Notes: a model not told the origin generated them from the sequence alone. Counted from the first letter of the stretch, positions 1 through 11,243 are shown. The stretch: 33,955 bases of DNA from Sperchopsis tessellata (GCA_033557685.1 JAWQRN010000215.1:1-33955); one strand, 5' to 3'. Numbers and translations: made by a program.

Positions 1-165
1 TGCAAAATGGCAGCAATTACTGCAGTGAGACACTAATTATGACCAATCTCCAACAATGTGGTGAATCCATTATTATCTTTTAAAATACTGCAAAATGGCA
101 GCAATTACTGCAGTGAGACACTAATTATGACCAATCTCCAACAATGTGGTGAATCCATTATTATC
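1..165. repeat. 88-bp-period tandem duplication
   Basis: The 77 bases at 1-77 recur, as far as I can read without a difference, at 89-165. The copies are separated by an 11-base AT spacer (78-88), so the period is 88. Identity this high implies a recent duplication. The array may continue to the left, because copy 1 begins exactly at the window edge. A short + strand reading frame crosses it, but nothing in that peptide resembles a known family, so it is not called a gene. Confidence 0.9.
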
Positions 166-838
166 CAGGGAATTTTTAATGAGATTATAAACTTGGATAT
201 AACCTCGAACGCCCAGGGGTACATGGGGAGGAAAATAAAAGTGCTGAGTTCAAATTTAAGTTAACTTATTATAGGCCATGCATGTGTACAACCTCTTCCA
301 TTAAAATCTACCCCTACCCCTTCGATATTGGAGATCGAACACTACGATGAATATTAGTTGCATTCCAATACATGTCTGTTCTAATAGAAACGAGATCGTG
401 TGTTTGTTCTATTACCATAACTGAGATTTAATTGAACAATACCTTTTCGTAAAAACATATAATACAAAGAAAATATTTGAAAATTAAATATTGTACTAAA
501 AATATATTGAATTTAAATCAATCAAAAATGAAAATTTTAAGCTAAACATGTGAGTCCGAACCAATTATCCTTGGATTTAAATCACACTATACTACGTTTA
601 TATATCAATATAGTGCAATGCGCATAGTGGACAATTTGTGAAAAAAAACCAGAAGATTCTGAATTGACAATGGATCAAGAATAAAACAATACAACCAACA
701 TGTAAATGAAGCTAGAATAAGGAAAAGGATGTATGTGAAAGAAATAGCGTCCATATAAATAGAAGTCATACGAGAAATATAAGATCATGAAACAGGGCTG
801 TTATGAAACTCAATGAAACAACATGCGCAAAAATGAGT
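166..838. other. AT-rich stretch with no recognised gene
   Basis: No reading frame here resembles a known protein, and I saw no RNA gene or inverted-repeat element. The part from about 690 may belong to the non-LTR remnant that is recognisable from 839, but I could not align it. Confidence 0.4.
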
Positions 839-1066
839 ACGCAAAGAGTTACAAAACCGGTATATGTAGGTACGGAGAAGGGTGGGAGAGGCGTATGTAA
901 GCTTAGGAAGAAATGGTTAGATGGTACTGATTAAATTTTGAAAAGTAGACAAATAAAAAGTATAATAACTACTAGGGCATATATGACAAGGTGCATGGAG
1001 TTAGTAGATGCTAATGAAGTTTGCCAGGATAGGGGGAATGGAGGACGCTTATTGCTGGTAGAGCCC
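839..1066 (+). mobile_element. 3' end of a non-LTR retrotransposon (fragment)
   Basis: The + strand translation, with stops and frame changes, contains KKWLDGTD followed by RAYMTRCMELVDANEVCQDR. This has the look of the C-terminal tail after the reverse transcriptase domain of a common arthropod non-LTR family. The same tail occurs at 17728-17878, where the peptide [17 protein letters not shown] can be read and the DNA is similar. This copy keeps about 50 bases in the middle that the other lacks. Both copies are on the + strand and neither can code. The reverse transcriptase itself is not visible upstream. Confidence 0.6.
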
Positions 1067-1119
1067 ACTCCGAAAGAGATTAAAAAGTGAATGTAGTTAT
1101 AGTTATTATATTCAAATGT

Positions 1120-3815
1120 AACTGCCGACAAGACTTAAATTGTCAAGATTCAGATACAAGATGAATTAAAAAGATAACTAAGAAAATTCGCCTTTTTATA
1201 CTTAGCTAATGTACTAATTATACTGGAAGGAAGTAAGTGGGCAATTAAAATATTAATTTCTCATTGATCTATGAATGTATGAACAGATTTGATTGTATGT
1301 TGGTAAATACTCTCTTGCAGAATTACCTGTAAGATGAGTAACTGATGGTAATGGATACTGGTGTGAGGGTAGTTATTGGAGGAGTTAGTTCTAGCATGTA
1401 GAAATAAAAAATCTATTTTTCCAAAAACTTCTATAAAAATACTAATTCTGAATACAGAAGCGGTTTTCATGAATTTACTACTACAAATTTACATTGCTGG
1501 CTGCAATAAAATCGCGTACATGTATAATAGGATAGTTAAGTGGTTTCCTATAGACAAATGAATCCATACAGAAAGATAGAAGTTAACAAAGCTATACATT
1601 TAATGATGAAATTAATTTTTGTAAATATCGACACATAAAAGTATCGTAAGGTAGTTATAATGTTGTGATATATATTAACAACTATTTTGCCAGTTCAATG
1701 TCCTTCTGTGTCCATCATTTATTATTAAACTCTATCTCGCAATCGCCCCACAGCCACAAGAAACACTGCGGAAATTTTAGATCATCACATGTTCTCAACA
1801 ATGAAATATGGGCTTGTTGAACCCAAAGAATAATCCAGAACTTTCCCTTCGACCTCATTCGGCAAGTCTACCAACCATCATTATTACCGTTAAAATATCG
1901 CAGCCGGATATAAAGTTTCAAGAACCCCTAAATCAGTTCATTACATAGAAACACACAAAGGTGTCCTAGCTTGTAAAAGCTGGAGCGTCGTGTCAACAAA
2001 GGTCAATACCCGACCAGAAACTATCTAGCGTTTTGTTTTCTCTCTCACTCTATTCAGTGATGTAACATTGTAACACATGTGTGAGGTGTCTTCCTCGTAT
2101 ATCGTATTCAGGTCTATATTTCCAGCATAGAATAGATAAATCTGTTGTGGCGTCGACAAGGAATTTCAAGATGAGAAAAGTAGCGAGTCGTTCATTTTCC
2201 GAAACGACTCCAAGTATTAGAGAATCTGTTTGTACGTTTGTGTGTATTTGATTCAAGGACAGACGTTACTTTTAAAGATGGCACCTGTGTAATAAATAGC
2301 TTTCGTATGGGAGTGCTCTAGATACTAAGAGAATGGAGATAAGGCTGACAAATTGATGCGACTTACATAAACATCTGCAGGTGAGCAGGGAAAAAACAAA
2401 TGTGTCATGCATTAGAACACATACCAACTAATCAGTTTTCCTACACACCAATTGAAATTTTTTAAATGTTGTACGACACTAAAGTATAAGAAATTAGATC
2501 GAGAAATGATAATTCTTATGATAATAAAAAATTCGTTGTTTTTGAAAATAGATCTTTTAAAAAATAGTAAATAAGATTAATTGTTCAAATTAGGTGCTTT
2601 AGTGGTATTGTTATTAGAACCATTAGGAAACAGATTATTGAAAGTCGGTAACAGGCATAGGGTATTTATTAGTTATAATTTCGTTATTACTAAACTGATG
2701 TCTGGCGAACTACCACAATTAATTTTGTAGAAATAATTTAAGTTAAACTCTTTCAAAACAAATCAGCATCTTAGTATACAAGTTTAATAAACTAAGTTTA
2801 ATAGATAATTAGTTCATAAAGTTAGCAAAGCTATTTGCATAATACTCCTAAGCATGAAATTATGTTATGTTAATCAAATGAATTCTCAGATGCATTATGT
2901 GTAGGTCGCAGATATTCATAACATAATTAACTGGAGAAATTGTATCAATCAGAATGCATTTACTTCAAAAGCAATGCATATGTTGTCATCTACAATTCAA
3001 ACCACACGAGTCAAATATTTCTATTACTGAATTTAACAGAATACACAATTAGTGATAGTTGAAATTAAAAAGTTTTCTTAACTACTAGTAAAACTAAAAA
3101 TAAACGTCATTCAAAAAGCGATTTCATGCATACTTGAACAACATTGAGCATATGTGGAGGCTTAGACAAGAGTTTGGAGGTCGAGAAAATACTGCGATTA
3201 GTTGAAATGACACAATTACAACACACCTAGTAACAATTCTGCCAATGTTCTAGCCAATTCGCTTTTGTAAATAATAGTTTCAAAATGCGCCGCTTTGGTA
3301 GATTAATCTTAATGACTTGAGATTACCTCTCTTTATTTATTGGAGGTGGATCTGGTTGTTTGATTTTGAAAGATTTAATTTAATGCCTTTGTTTTTAAAA
3401 ACAAAATTCTTAATAACTATTTGAAGAACACATCATTAGTTGGCTTGTTAAAAGATGTGAAAAATATTATTAGAAATATAAATTAAAATTCCGTAAAATA
3501 TTGATATTGAGTGATTTTAATTACTTTTAATAAATATTTGCTCTAAAAATATGAATATAAGAAGACGGTGCTAAATTTAAATATTCACTAAATATTTTTT
3601 TTCGAACAAATTTCAACACAATGATATTTAGACTACTTTTTCAAGCTGTTGCACCATGTTTTTTATAGTTATGAAATGTTGATCCTAATTAGAAATAAAT
3701 TTTAGGTTATTATTATTTTGCTTAATTTTAGAGTTTTAATTTTATTCTTGTGTAAATATTTATGAGTTTTACAATTTTTTTGAGGTGAAAGCCGTTTAGA
3801 TATTCATTGATTTTA
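1120..3815. other. Long non-coding stretch, mostly AT-rich
   Basis: No gene was recognised in about 2.7 kb. The section near 1740-2260 is less AT-rich than its surroundings and carries a 68-codon - strand open frame (2050-2256) that I could not match to any family. The rest is low-complexity AT sequence of the kind found in insect introns and intergenic DNA. It may be intron of the Ras-like gene whose last exon lies at 5675, if that gene begins further left. Confidence 0.4.
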
Positions 3816-3819
3816 GTGT

Positions 3820-4395
3820 TTTAGGTCTTTGCAATGCCAGAAAAAATGTCCTGCATCGCCGAGTTGGTTACAAAAACAGTTTGGTGTAGGCGACAGACCT
3901 ATTTTATATTTTTGCGCTGAAAATAAGCCATGATTATATTTTAACCTACGACTGTAGTAGTGATATTTTTACTTAATTTCAAATCCATAAACCATTGCCA
4001 ATTTGGAGGTGATGGAAATATTTGTTTGTAAAAATTACCCTCTGAATTAGATTTGTATTCGGTTGCGAAGTTTTTCTTAAAGTTTTCCTTGCAAGTTGCA
4101 CAGATATCCAATTTAGGAAGAAGGTAGTCTGAGGGTTTACCAGTGTAACCTACAAATTTTGCCAACACATCCACTTTCTCATTATCAGTGATGTTAATGT
4201 GCCCTCGTATCCAGTTGAAATGTATAGTAATGTTACTTTCATGTAACTGTCGCAATTAATCTAGTATACGCCGTTCCATAAAGTTACATATTAGACTTCC
4301 TTAAGCTATCGATTTTTTTGATTGCACTTTTACAGTCTGTAAATATAATATATTTACTACGACAGAATACATGTTTGGATTTAAGAGCTATTCAA
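3820..4395 (-). mobile_element. Non-LTR retrotransposon remnant: RNase H domain and terminal zinc knuckle
   Basis: Read on the - strand, three blocks follow in the right order. Near 4390-4285 the peptide IFTDCKSAIKKIDSLRKSNM has the TDxxSAI pattern of an RNase H active-site strand. From 4255 to 3941 an open frame of 104 codons contains FNWIRGHINITDNEKVDVLA, the W-x-x-GH-x-x-x-x-x-NE-x-x-D pattern of the RNase H C-terminal part. Near 3905-3823 the peptide PNCFCNQLGDAGHFFWHC resembles the CxC-H-C knuckle that ends many jockey- and R1-type ORF2 proteins. Stops and frameshifts separate the blocks, and no reverse transcriptase core is visible upstream, so this is a truncated dead copy. Confidence 0.75.
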
Positions 4396-5674
4396 TAATT
4401 CAATAGAAGTTTTTTCTACAAAATATTAAAATAACACTACATATATTGTATTAGTTTTATGCGATTTTTTTATCTACAAGTGTTTAATTAGATAAAATTC
4501 TGTTTTATAACGTAGCATTTAATAAACTCAGTTTCTAATTAAAATATGTCCCGAAATCGGCATCAAAAATAAAATGTCACAAATAATTCTCTCCTGGTAG
4601 CGTTACATCCGTTTTTTTTTAAATTCAAGAGTGCGTATTTTAAAATATAGGTTATTTACTGTTAAGTCCCAGGTCAAGGATTATCTACACTTTAGTAATT
4701 AATGAAACAAATGCTAAGAATGTATTCAAAAATAATACGCAAATTAATCAAAATATAAAACATAATCTTCACTTCGCTAATTATACATTAAATAAATCCC
4801 TAAAGTAATTTCGGTTGAAGGTAAATATTTGATTTCCATTTAAAAATTTGTGTCGGTGTCCTTGTAATCGTGTAATTGCCCATTCAAATTGTAAACGAAC
4901 ATAATGAAAAGAGATCGGTTAAAAGTGTATAATTACAGAAGTAGGTCATAATTAACGTTTTGAAAAACAAAAGAATATTTGCCTAAATTTTTTAAGACAT
5001 TGGCCTAGTTTTCAGTAAAGCATTTTTCGCTTTCTAAATTTTAAATTTTTCAATTTGTTTTCTGGAATTCTCTTTAAATTTATATAGAACAAGGTAACTT
5101 TAAATTTTCTTATAATGCACAACATTGGAACAAGGCTAAGATATTTTCGCGTATACTTCCATTTGTATTAATCTCGTTTTTTAAGTAATTGCCGCTTCAA
5201 TAAATTGCATGGTCTTAAAAACTGCACAAAGAAAACAAAGGTGTTCGTATAAATGTTGAAACTCCTAATCATAATCATAAACCTGAAATTTAGGACTCTT
5301 ACTTATGAGACAGTAATATATATTTTTTGAATAGTATACACAAAAACACTAATATACTTCTGATATTACTCTTATTGAATTATTATCATTAAATGAGTTA
5401 TTCTTCTGCATTACTAATATATGACAATAAGATAATATACTCTTACGAAACATAATTTAAGCGAATTTAATTAGTTAGTGTAGTCCAGTTTTCATGTTCT
5501 TTCAGGCAAACGGGGGGCTTGTGGACAATCGAACCGTGACTAAAATAACAGCATATCATTTAACCCAAGAAAAATGTATTCTTAAACATTTTAACTTAAA
5601 TATCATAGACATTACATTTAACATAAATGCCTTATAGTCGAATAGCAAATAAAAAAATATTATCTTTGTTTCAG
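4396..5674. other. Putative intron upstream of the Ras-like terminal exon
   Basis: This AT-rich sequence contains no recognisable coding block. It ends in a good splice acceptor: TTATCTTTGTTTCAG directly precedes the exon at 5675. The intron must start to the left of it, but no upstream exon with a GTPase P-loop (GxxxxGKS/T) or DTAG motif was found on the + strand, so its true left boundary is unknown. Confidence 0.5.
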
Positions 5675-5992
5675 GTGGAAGAAATCGAAGGCAGGACAAT
5701 AGCAGTCCAATACAGCAGCCAGTTCTATGAAGTGTCAGTAGCTGAAAATAGTCAGTCAATATACACCGCCATTGACTTAGTCCTTAGTGAATGTAGAGCC
5801 CTTCAAGCTACCCAAAAGACTAGAAAATTTTCCGTATCCAAAATGATAGGTACGCTTATAGGAAACACGAATGGAAAGGGCACCCCAAATACAAGTCAAG
5901 GTGGTACAGTGGTAGTTTGTCACAAATCAGATCTCTATAAGTCCAGAATACTGAAAAGACGACAGAACTTCATAGCTACTGCTTCGCTATGA
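5675..5992 (+). CDS. Ras-like small GTPase, C-terminal exon (partial gene)
   Basis: This is a terminal coding exon of 105 codons plus TGA. It starts in phase 0 after the acceptor TTTGTTTCAG, giving VEEIEGRTIAVQYSSQFYEV as its first residues. The block FYEVSVAEN around residues 17-25 fits the G5 region of Ras-family GTPases (usually SA[KE]), preceded by an E-G-x-x-x-A helix and followed by the last helix (about residues 28-40). After the G domain comes a Ser/Lys-rich tail with KFSVSKMIGTLIGN and a basic segment, KSRILKRRQNF, ending in ATASL. There is no CaaX prenylation box, as in RERG, RASL11, Rit/Ric and RGK types, where basic tails can mediate membrane or protein contacts. The P-loop, switch regions and NKxD motif would lie on upstream exons not seen here. 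The Ras-like assignment is by pattern only; the subfamily is not settled. Confidence 0.65.
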   Translation: MEEIEGRTIAVQYSSQFYEVSVAENSQSIYTAIDLVLSECRALQATQKTRKFSVSKMIGTLIGNTNGKGTPNTSQGGTVVVCHKSDLYKSRILKRRQNFIATASL

Positions 5993-8430
5993 CTATCAGA
6001 AAGTTCAGCGCAAGATGGCACTTCTCGCTGAATATGATTTCAAATGTTTTCCTAAATTGAAAGGTAATTTTCCTGAAGAGAATCAAATTTTCATGAATGA
6101 GAAGTTTAAATGATTCCAGAGGAAATATTAGTTTCCTAAAGAATGGAGACTTGTCTAACAGAGATCATTTTTGAGCTCTTACAAATATTTTTATATGATC
6201 ATATTCTTTCTCGATAGGAAGATAATTTTTCTAAAGAGAAAAATTTGTACGTTAATTTGTTGCTGACCAAATTACCATGAATTTGATTGATGACTTTGTT
6301 GTCTTTGCTTTTTGTACTATTATCCCAGTTTTATGGGAAGAATACATGTTGGTATTATTGGATAGATATTTTTCCTGGGGTTTACCCCATTAGGTTAAGT
6401 TTCATATTTTTTAAGATTTTGTACAACGAGAATAAGTATTTTATAATAATCTATGTTAAGAATATGTTATATGTTATTGAATTTTTATCTTAAAAAAATA
6501 TGCAAATTTTTGGCTATGTAATATAAATGATTATGATCCACATAAAGTTTTGAATATAGCAACACACGATAATTATTTTTTTATAAACTAATCAAAGTAA
6601 ATGTTTGTATAATACACCACTAAGTAATGATAGACATCTTAGGCGTTATGTGTTTCAAGATCAGAAAATGCTTCATTCAAAATATCTAAATTATTAATTC
6701 CGCTTAAGAATACAAAAATTCTAAGTTATGTCGAATATCAAAATGCATGACTCCAAATCTGCATTATTTCTGGTTAATATTTATAAACGACATTCTCTTA
6801 GTAGTAGTAATCTTACAGATAATTATTATTTATTTTTTGTTGAAAATATTAAAACTGCAGTACCTGTATGAAGTGACATTCTGCATCGGAAGAAATTGTG
6901 GGAACTGATACATATTAAGGAAATGCTATAACAACCTTTACTTGTCCAAGCGGTCTTTTCAAATATAAAATTTTTACTAGATCTGCAAAAAATCCGATTT
7001 TCAATGAACTCGTATATGTATCATTATTGGATTGTTGTTTACATTACATAACCAGAGATTCTATCCAAAATATTTATGTTTTGGAATTTTATGTTGATGT
7101 TTTAGTAAACATTGAGACTTTACGACACCTAAGGTTTATTTTTTTGTAAATAATTTCAATGTTGTCCTCGCTAAAATTTTTGTTTATATATGCAACTTCC
7201 TCTCGTTGTTAAAATCACACATAATTATATGGCATATCAGATTTTATGTATACGTAACTATATTGTTTTGATTTTGTGTGTATGTATAAAATAGTTTTTG
7301 TAACTGTTTCTTGCACTTGTGCGAAATAGTTAATAAATTTAACAATTAACTACATACTTAACCCTCATTTTTGTATAACTACCAATGACTACGGAAATAT
7401 TGTTCAAGATTATTTTGTTTTTGAAATTTGATGAGTTAAGTTTACACTTTTATTGAAACTTATTTATTCTAGATTGTCTAAATTAACAAGTAATTATAAT
7501 ATCTGAAATAGCATTGAACAACAATATAAAATGCAGCTGAATGGAAATAAAGGAAATTTTAACGTATATATTAATTTTTCAAATGAAGTTTATCTTCATC
7601 CATACAAATTATAATAATAATAATATTTGTAGAATTTTATTTGTAATTAATATGTCATTTTAGATTAAAAATTTCTAAATTGTTTAGAACTTTGCATATC
7701 TGTCAACCATAAGTACCAAAGCATGTTTTTTACTCAAATATATTATTAAAGATATATATGATAAACTACATTTGAAAAATCTTGATTGCCATATCTAGTC
7801 AAATCTATAAATATAACAAAATATTAATTGTAATTTTATACACCACTGTCAATAAACTGAATGTAATTTTTATGTGAATTTGTAATTAAGAAAATAAATA
7901 TTTTTAGACGTCTCAAGGCAAAACTTATCATGTCTGTGGAGTTAACGTAAAACAACTTATAAACACGTATATACATATTTCCTCCTTGTAATAACTTTTG
8001 TAGGTAATAAAAACATGTATGTACTTGGTGCTGAATATATAAAATAGATTTCATATATTTGATGAACTCCATGCTCAGATTTTTAAAATCGTTTATTTGA
8101 TAAATAATTTTGTTTTTGTCACAATTTTTGAGTTGTCACATACGATATCTTTGTATAGTTACAAAAAGGTTAAAAATACAAGTTTTCATTAAAAATTATT
8201 GTTTTCTTGAGCTGATACTGTATTTCTAAATATGCATTTATTTTCAAATGTGATGTTTGAGTAAACACAGCTCTATTTTCTTGAAACTTGTATCTCTAAA
8301 CTGAAACATATTGGTTGGAGTGTGTATACCTGACTGTGATAATGATGAGATGTATGTGTTTCATTTTGTAAAGAATTAGTACTTAAGTATGTAAATCATA
8401 TATACCAATAAAAGTTATAAATATATTATA
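5993..8430 (+). other. Putative long 3' UTR of the Ras-like gene
   Basis: The 2.4 kb after the stop codon is uniformly AT-rich, has no recognised transposon remnant and no credible gene on either strand. Candidate polyadenylation hexamers occur at 7332 (AATAAA) and 8407 (AATAAA); T-rich sequence follows the latter (TTTGCCTTTTATTTATTTT, after 8440). Recognisable mobile-element sequence begins again only at about 8740. I infer a UTR ending near 8430, but a shorter UTR followed by intergenic DNA would look the same. Confidence 0.35.
8407..8412 (+). terminator. Candidate polyadenylation signal of the Ras-like gene
   Basis: AATAAA is followed within about 30-50 bases by a T-rich stretch. It is the last good hexamer before the transposon-rich DNA begins. 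The hexamer at 7332 is an alternative site. Confidence 0.35.
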
Positions 8431-8740
8431 TATTATTATAGATTTGCCTTTTATTTATTTTACATCTCTCTCTTTAGTTTAGTAGTACATACTTAGTGAG
8501 AATTCCACAAATTAGAAAGCTTTTTATAAGAAAAAAATACTTAAAAACGTGTAAATATTGTTTTAAAACAAGTTTTCATTGGTAAGTATATTGTAATAAA
8601 TCCACTTATTTATAACTAATTTAATGTTTTCTTTAGTTATTTTAAACGGAGTATTTCATATTGTACCTTTTTCCGACGTAATTTTTTGTGACTCGATACA
8701 TTTTCTCATTTGTTCATTATTGCATGATTAACTAGTTTGT

Positions 8741-8770
8741 CCTGAAGAGGAGGCGCGATGCCTCGAAACC
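8741..8770 (+). ncRNA. Hammerhead-ribozyme-like motif, probably from a Penelope-like element end
   Basis: CCTGAAGAG is followed by GAGGC, loop GCGAT, GCCTC and then GAAACC. The conserved hammerhead strands CUGANGA and GAAA flank a perfect 5-bp stem with a 5-base loop. Outside the core, TAGTT upstream and GACTA downstream can form a short closing stem. One extra G between CUGAAGA and the stem departs from the strict consensus, so activity is doubtful. Hammerhead motifs are known in the terminal repeats of Penelope-like elements, and the AT-rich sequence to about 8835 may be part of such a repeat. No Penelope protein is adjacent. Confidence 0.45.
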
Positions 8771-8860
8771 GGTCGACTAAATTATCACTTAACATGTATA
8801 TATAGTAGGTTATTTCCTTTTTGGACCTTTCCTGATTATATGTGTTCCAAGGGACGACAA

Positions 8861-9730
8861 TAACGCACACTTCGCGGATGACACCACCCTGTTTACTCAG
8901 TCCTGGAAGCTGGACCAAATCGCGATGCGGCTTCAGTGTGATCCGAGAGCGTTCTACTTTATGTGGTGCATCAAGATTAATGTATAGAAAAGCTAAACGA
9001 TTGCCTTCTCAAGAAGCCGCGTAAGCCAGATGGCTCCATTGGAGTAATTCAACGCTGACATAGGCATTACCCTAGGGAGGCGGCTGAATTTCCGGAGCCA
9101 CAAGGACTCTGTTATGTGTAAGGCAATCGTGCAATTCTGCAGAATTTACTCCCTGCTAAAGAGTTTTACTCGATACAAAGCATATGCTTTACTAGAGCGT
9201 GTTCCGACCAGTGCTCACATACGGTGCCGCAACGTGGTGCATGCAATTCTTGCAGGTATTTCAGAACAAGAAACAGCGAGCCATAACTGGCACAGTTATT
9301 CGTTTTAAATCAAATGCTACATCACGTTCTTTTGATTGACAAGGTGGATAAGTTTGTGTGGAAACAAACTTAAAAACTGTACGATGTTGGTCAATACGAC
9401 GCCCAAAATTCTTACTACAAGCACAAACCCAAGCTCCTGCTTGGAGTGAAGTGTAAGTAGTACAACTCATCCTCGGCTATGTCAGGAGCAATTCCTGAAC
9501 GGCACATATCCGAGAGGAGTAAGTATGCCCGAAATCCGCTGTTCTGAGTGGTGTTTAAGTACAAAAGTACTAGCTACCGCAATTCAATCATATCCCTATA
9601 TGTTCTATATTTGAGAACAACTAATTACCTTAGAGACACTTTGACTAATATTACTAATCATTCCATTTTAAGGAAGAACTTAAACAAGATGACAGCAGAA
9701 AGGTAGTCGAATTTTAAAATATAAGCTGGC
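8861..9730 (+). mobile_element. Jockey-like non-LTR retrotransposon, 5'-truncated reverse transcriptase (pseudogene)
   Basis: The + strand translation gives AHFADDTTLFTQSWKLDQIA, where FADD (8871-8882) is the catalytic motif of the reverse transcriptase palm, equivalent to YADD. Beyond it come IKINV, ITLGRRLNFRSH and KAIVQFCRIYSLL, which match the order of the thumb region in jockey-clade ORF2. Near 9600-9690 RTTNYLRDTLTNITNHSIL resembles the ORF2 C-terminus. The frame is broken repeatedly, and everything upstream of the FADD motif is missing, the usual result of 5' truncation during insertion. Base composition is clearly more GC-rich than the neighbouring DNA. It lies directly after the hammerhead-like motif. 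Confidence 0.75.
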
Positions 9731-9734
9731 CGTT

Positions 9735-10606
9735 AAAATTCGGGTAGCCCTGTGATTCTGTTTATTATTATTCATAAAATATTTTTCAATTTTTTATCCT
9801 AAATAATTTGCATATGAGTTCTACGTCATTTTAGTTGTATCTGTTATTATTTTATCTTATTCTTGCTGTATTTAATATGTTAACGGTAAATGCAATTTTT
9901 TTATAATATCACATCTATTTTATTCTTCTGAATGCAGGAAAGTCAACTTCAGAAGGTATGGCCCTCGCGTTGATAGTGAGCTGTAGGTAGACTGATGTAA
10001 CGTTATGACAAGGTTCACGAAAAACGAACTTTAATCTAGTGGATAATACAGGGTTTGGAGGCTTAAATCACGTCACCTAAGGCTGTTGATTACTAAAGTG
10101 GCCGAGGTGTGGATATGGGTGGGTCGTCTTTTTAGAGGTTCTAGTCAGCTCCTAGATCCAGAAGAACTAGAGCCAATAGATATGTCAATGTCTAAGTGTT
10201 ATTGGCGAAGGGTATGGAGTTGTTTGTAGTTGCCGGTCACGTTTTATAAGAACTCTTTCATGGACTATTCTTAAACAGTTTTCAGTACCATTTTCTTCTG
10301 TTCATATTCTCCAAAAACCAACTAAACATATCACTTCCTAATTAATTCGAAATATTCAGCTAGCGAAATTTTATAAATTATATCTGTTTATTAGTTAAGT
10401 TAATATGTAATATTTTCTTGTATTGGAATATTATGATTCTTCTTCTTCTTCTTAATTATTGTAAAGTGTTTAGTTACTATAAAGAGTCCATTTCTGTAAT
10501 CACTTGTTTCATTTTCCATTCCATTTTGTTGACCCAAAATTAGGTGGGACGTACACTAAGGAAGTCAATGAGTGATAATACAAGACATATACTTAAAAAT
10601 AATATC
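9735..10606. other. Unassigned stretch
   Basis: No gene was recognised. The part from about 9940 to 10260 is less AT-rich than its flanks and may be old mobile-element sequence, but no protein motif could be read in any frame. A short TTC microsatellite lies at 10437-10453. Confidence 0.35.
10437..10453 (+). repeat. (TTC)n microsatellite
   Basis: Five consecutive TTC units are followed by a partial unit. Confidence 0.9.
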
Positions 10607-10760
10607 AGAGAAAAAAAGGAGATTGGAGAGACCGATGGAAAAGAACAACTTATCGAGAACACACCGAGACCGGGATGACATGGAAGGAGTAAAAACCACA
10701 TGCGTCAATCGAGATACGTGGAGAGGAGTAGTGGAAGGATTGTGTTAGAGTGAATGGGAT
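10607..10760 (+). mobile_element. Possible C-terminal tail of a non-LTR retrotransposon
   Basis: The + strand translation contains RDRWKRTTYREHTETGMTWK and, after a frame change, NRDTWRGVVEGLC. The spacing of the W-x-x-x-x-x-R and D-x-x-W-R-x-x-V blocks resembles the end of reverse transcriptase ORFs in arthropod non-LTR elements, where the tail reads roughly R-x-R-W followed by D-R-x-x-W-R. No reverse transcriptase motif is visible upstream, so the call rests on this short similarity only. Confidence 0.4.
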
Positions 10761-11083
10761 ATCAATGAAAACTGGGGCCCAGTAACTGTTATGGATGCCC
10801 AAAACAAGATTAAAAAACTTAAAAAAAAATTAAATATTCATCAGTGATGCTCATGTTCCAGTGGAGTGAATAGGACCGATGGTGATGATATTAACAAGAT
10901 ATACTAAAATATTTTCTCAAATAACAAATATATTTACTATTATAGGCCAAGGAAGAAAAGATGAAAACGTAAATTCCAACATGTGAAAACTGTCCTTATT
11001 TATTGTGACATTTATATTTTGTCATTTTTTTTTCAGTTCACCACAATAATGTGACTATTTTTGTTTATAACAATAAGTCAGTT

Positions 11084-11191
11084 ATGCTAACTCAACGAAA
11101 ATATCGAAGAAGACATTGTAATCAAACAGTATCTGATAAGAAAACAATTCATGCGTTATCAAATCGATTTGAACAGTATGGAACATTCTAA
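11084..11191 (+). pseudogene. Transposase N-terminal helix-turn-helix fragment (part 1 of a broken element)
   Basis: The peptide starting MLTQRKYRRRHC and ending KKTIHALSNRFEQYGTF fits the first helix-turn-helix of Tc1/mariner-related transposases common in arthropods, with the T-I-x-x-L-x-x-x-F-x-x-x-G-T spacing. A TAA stop follows. The next expected segment is found about 270 bases downstream (11463), so the element seems to have been split by an insertion or rearranged. Confidence 0.5.
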
Positions 11192-11243
11192 AGAAAACAT
11201 TACCTATGTAGGGAGTTTGAGAGGCAAAATTTTAATTTGAATA

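Noticed and set aside
58..264. + strand open frame of 68 codons
   Set aside because: It runs across the tandem duplication and has no family-like pattern.
5498..5560. Possible small exon after TGTTCTTTCAG, starting GCAAACGGGGGGC
   Set aside because: The acceptor-like context is good, but two frames soon end, no donor follows closely and no family similarity is seen.
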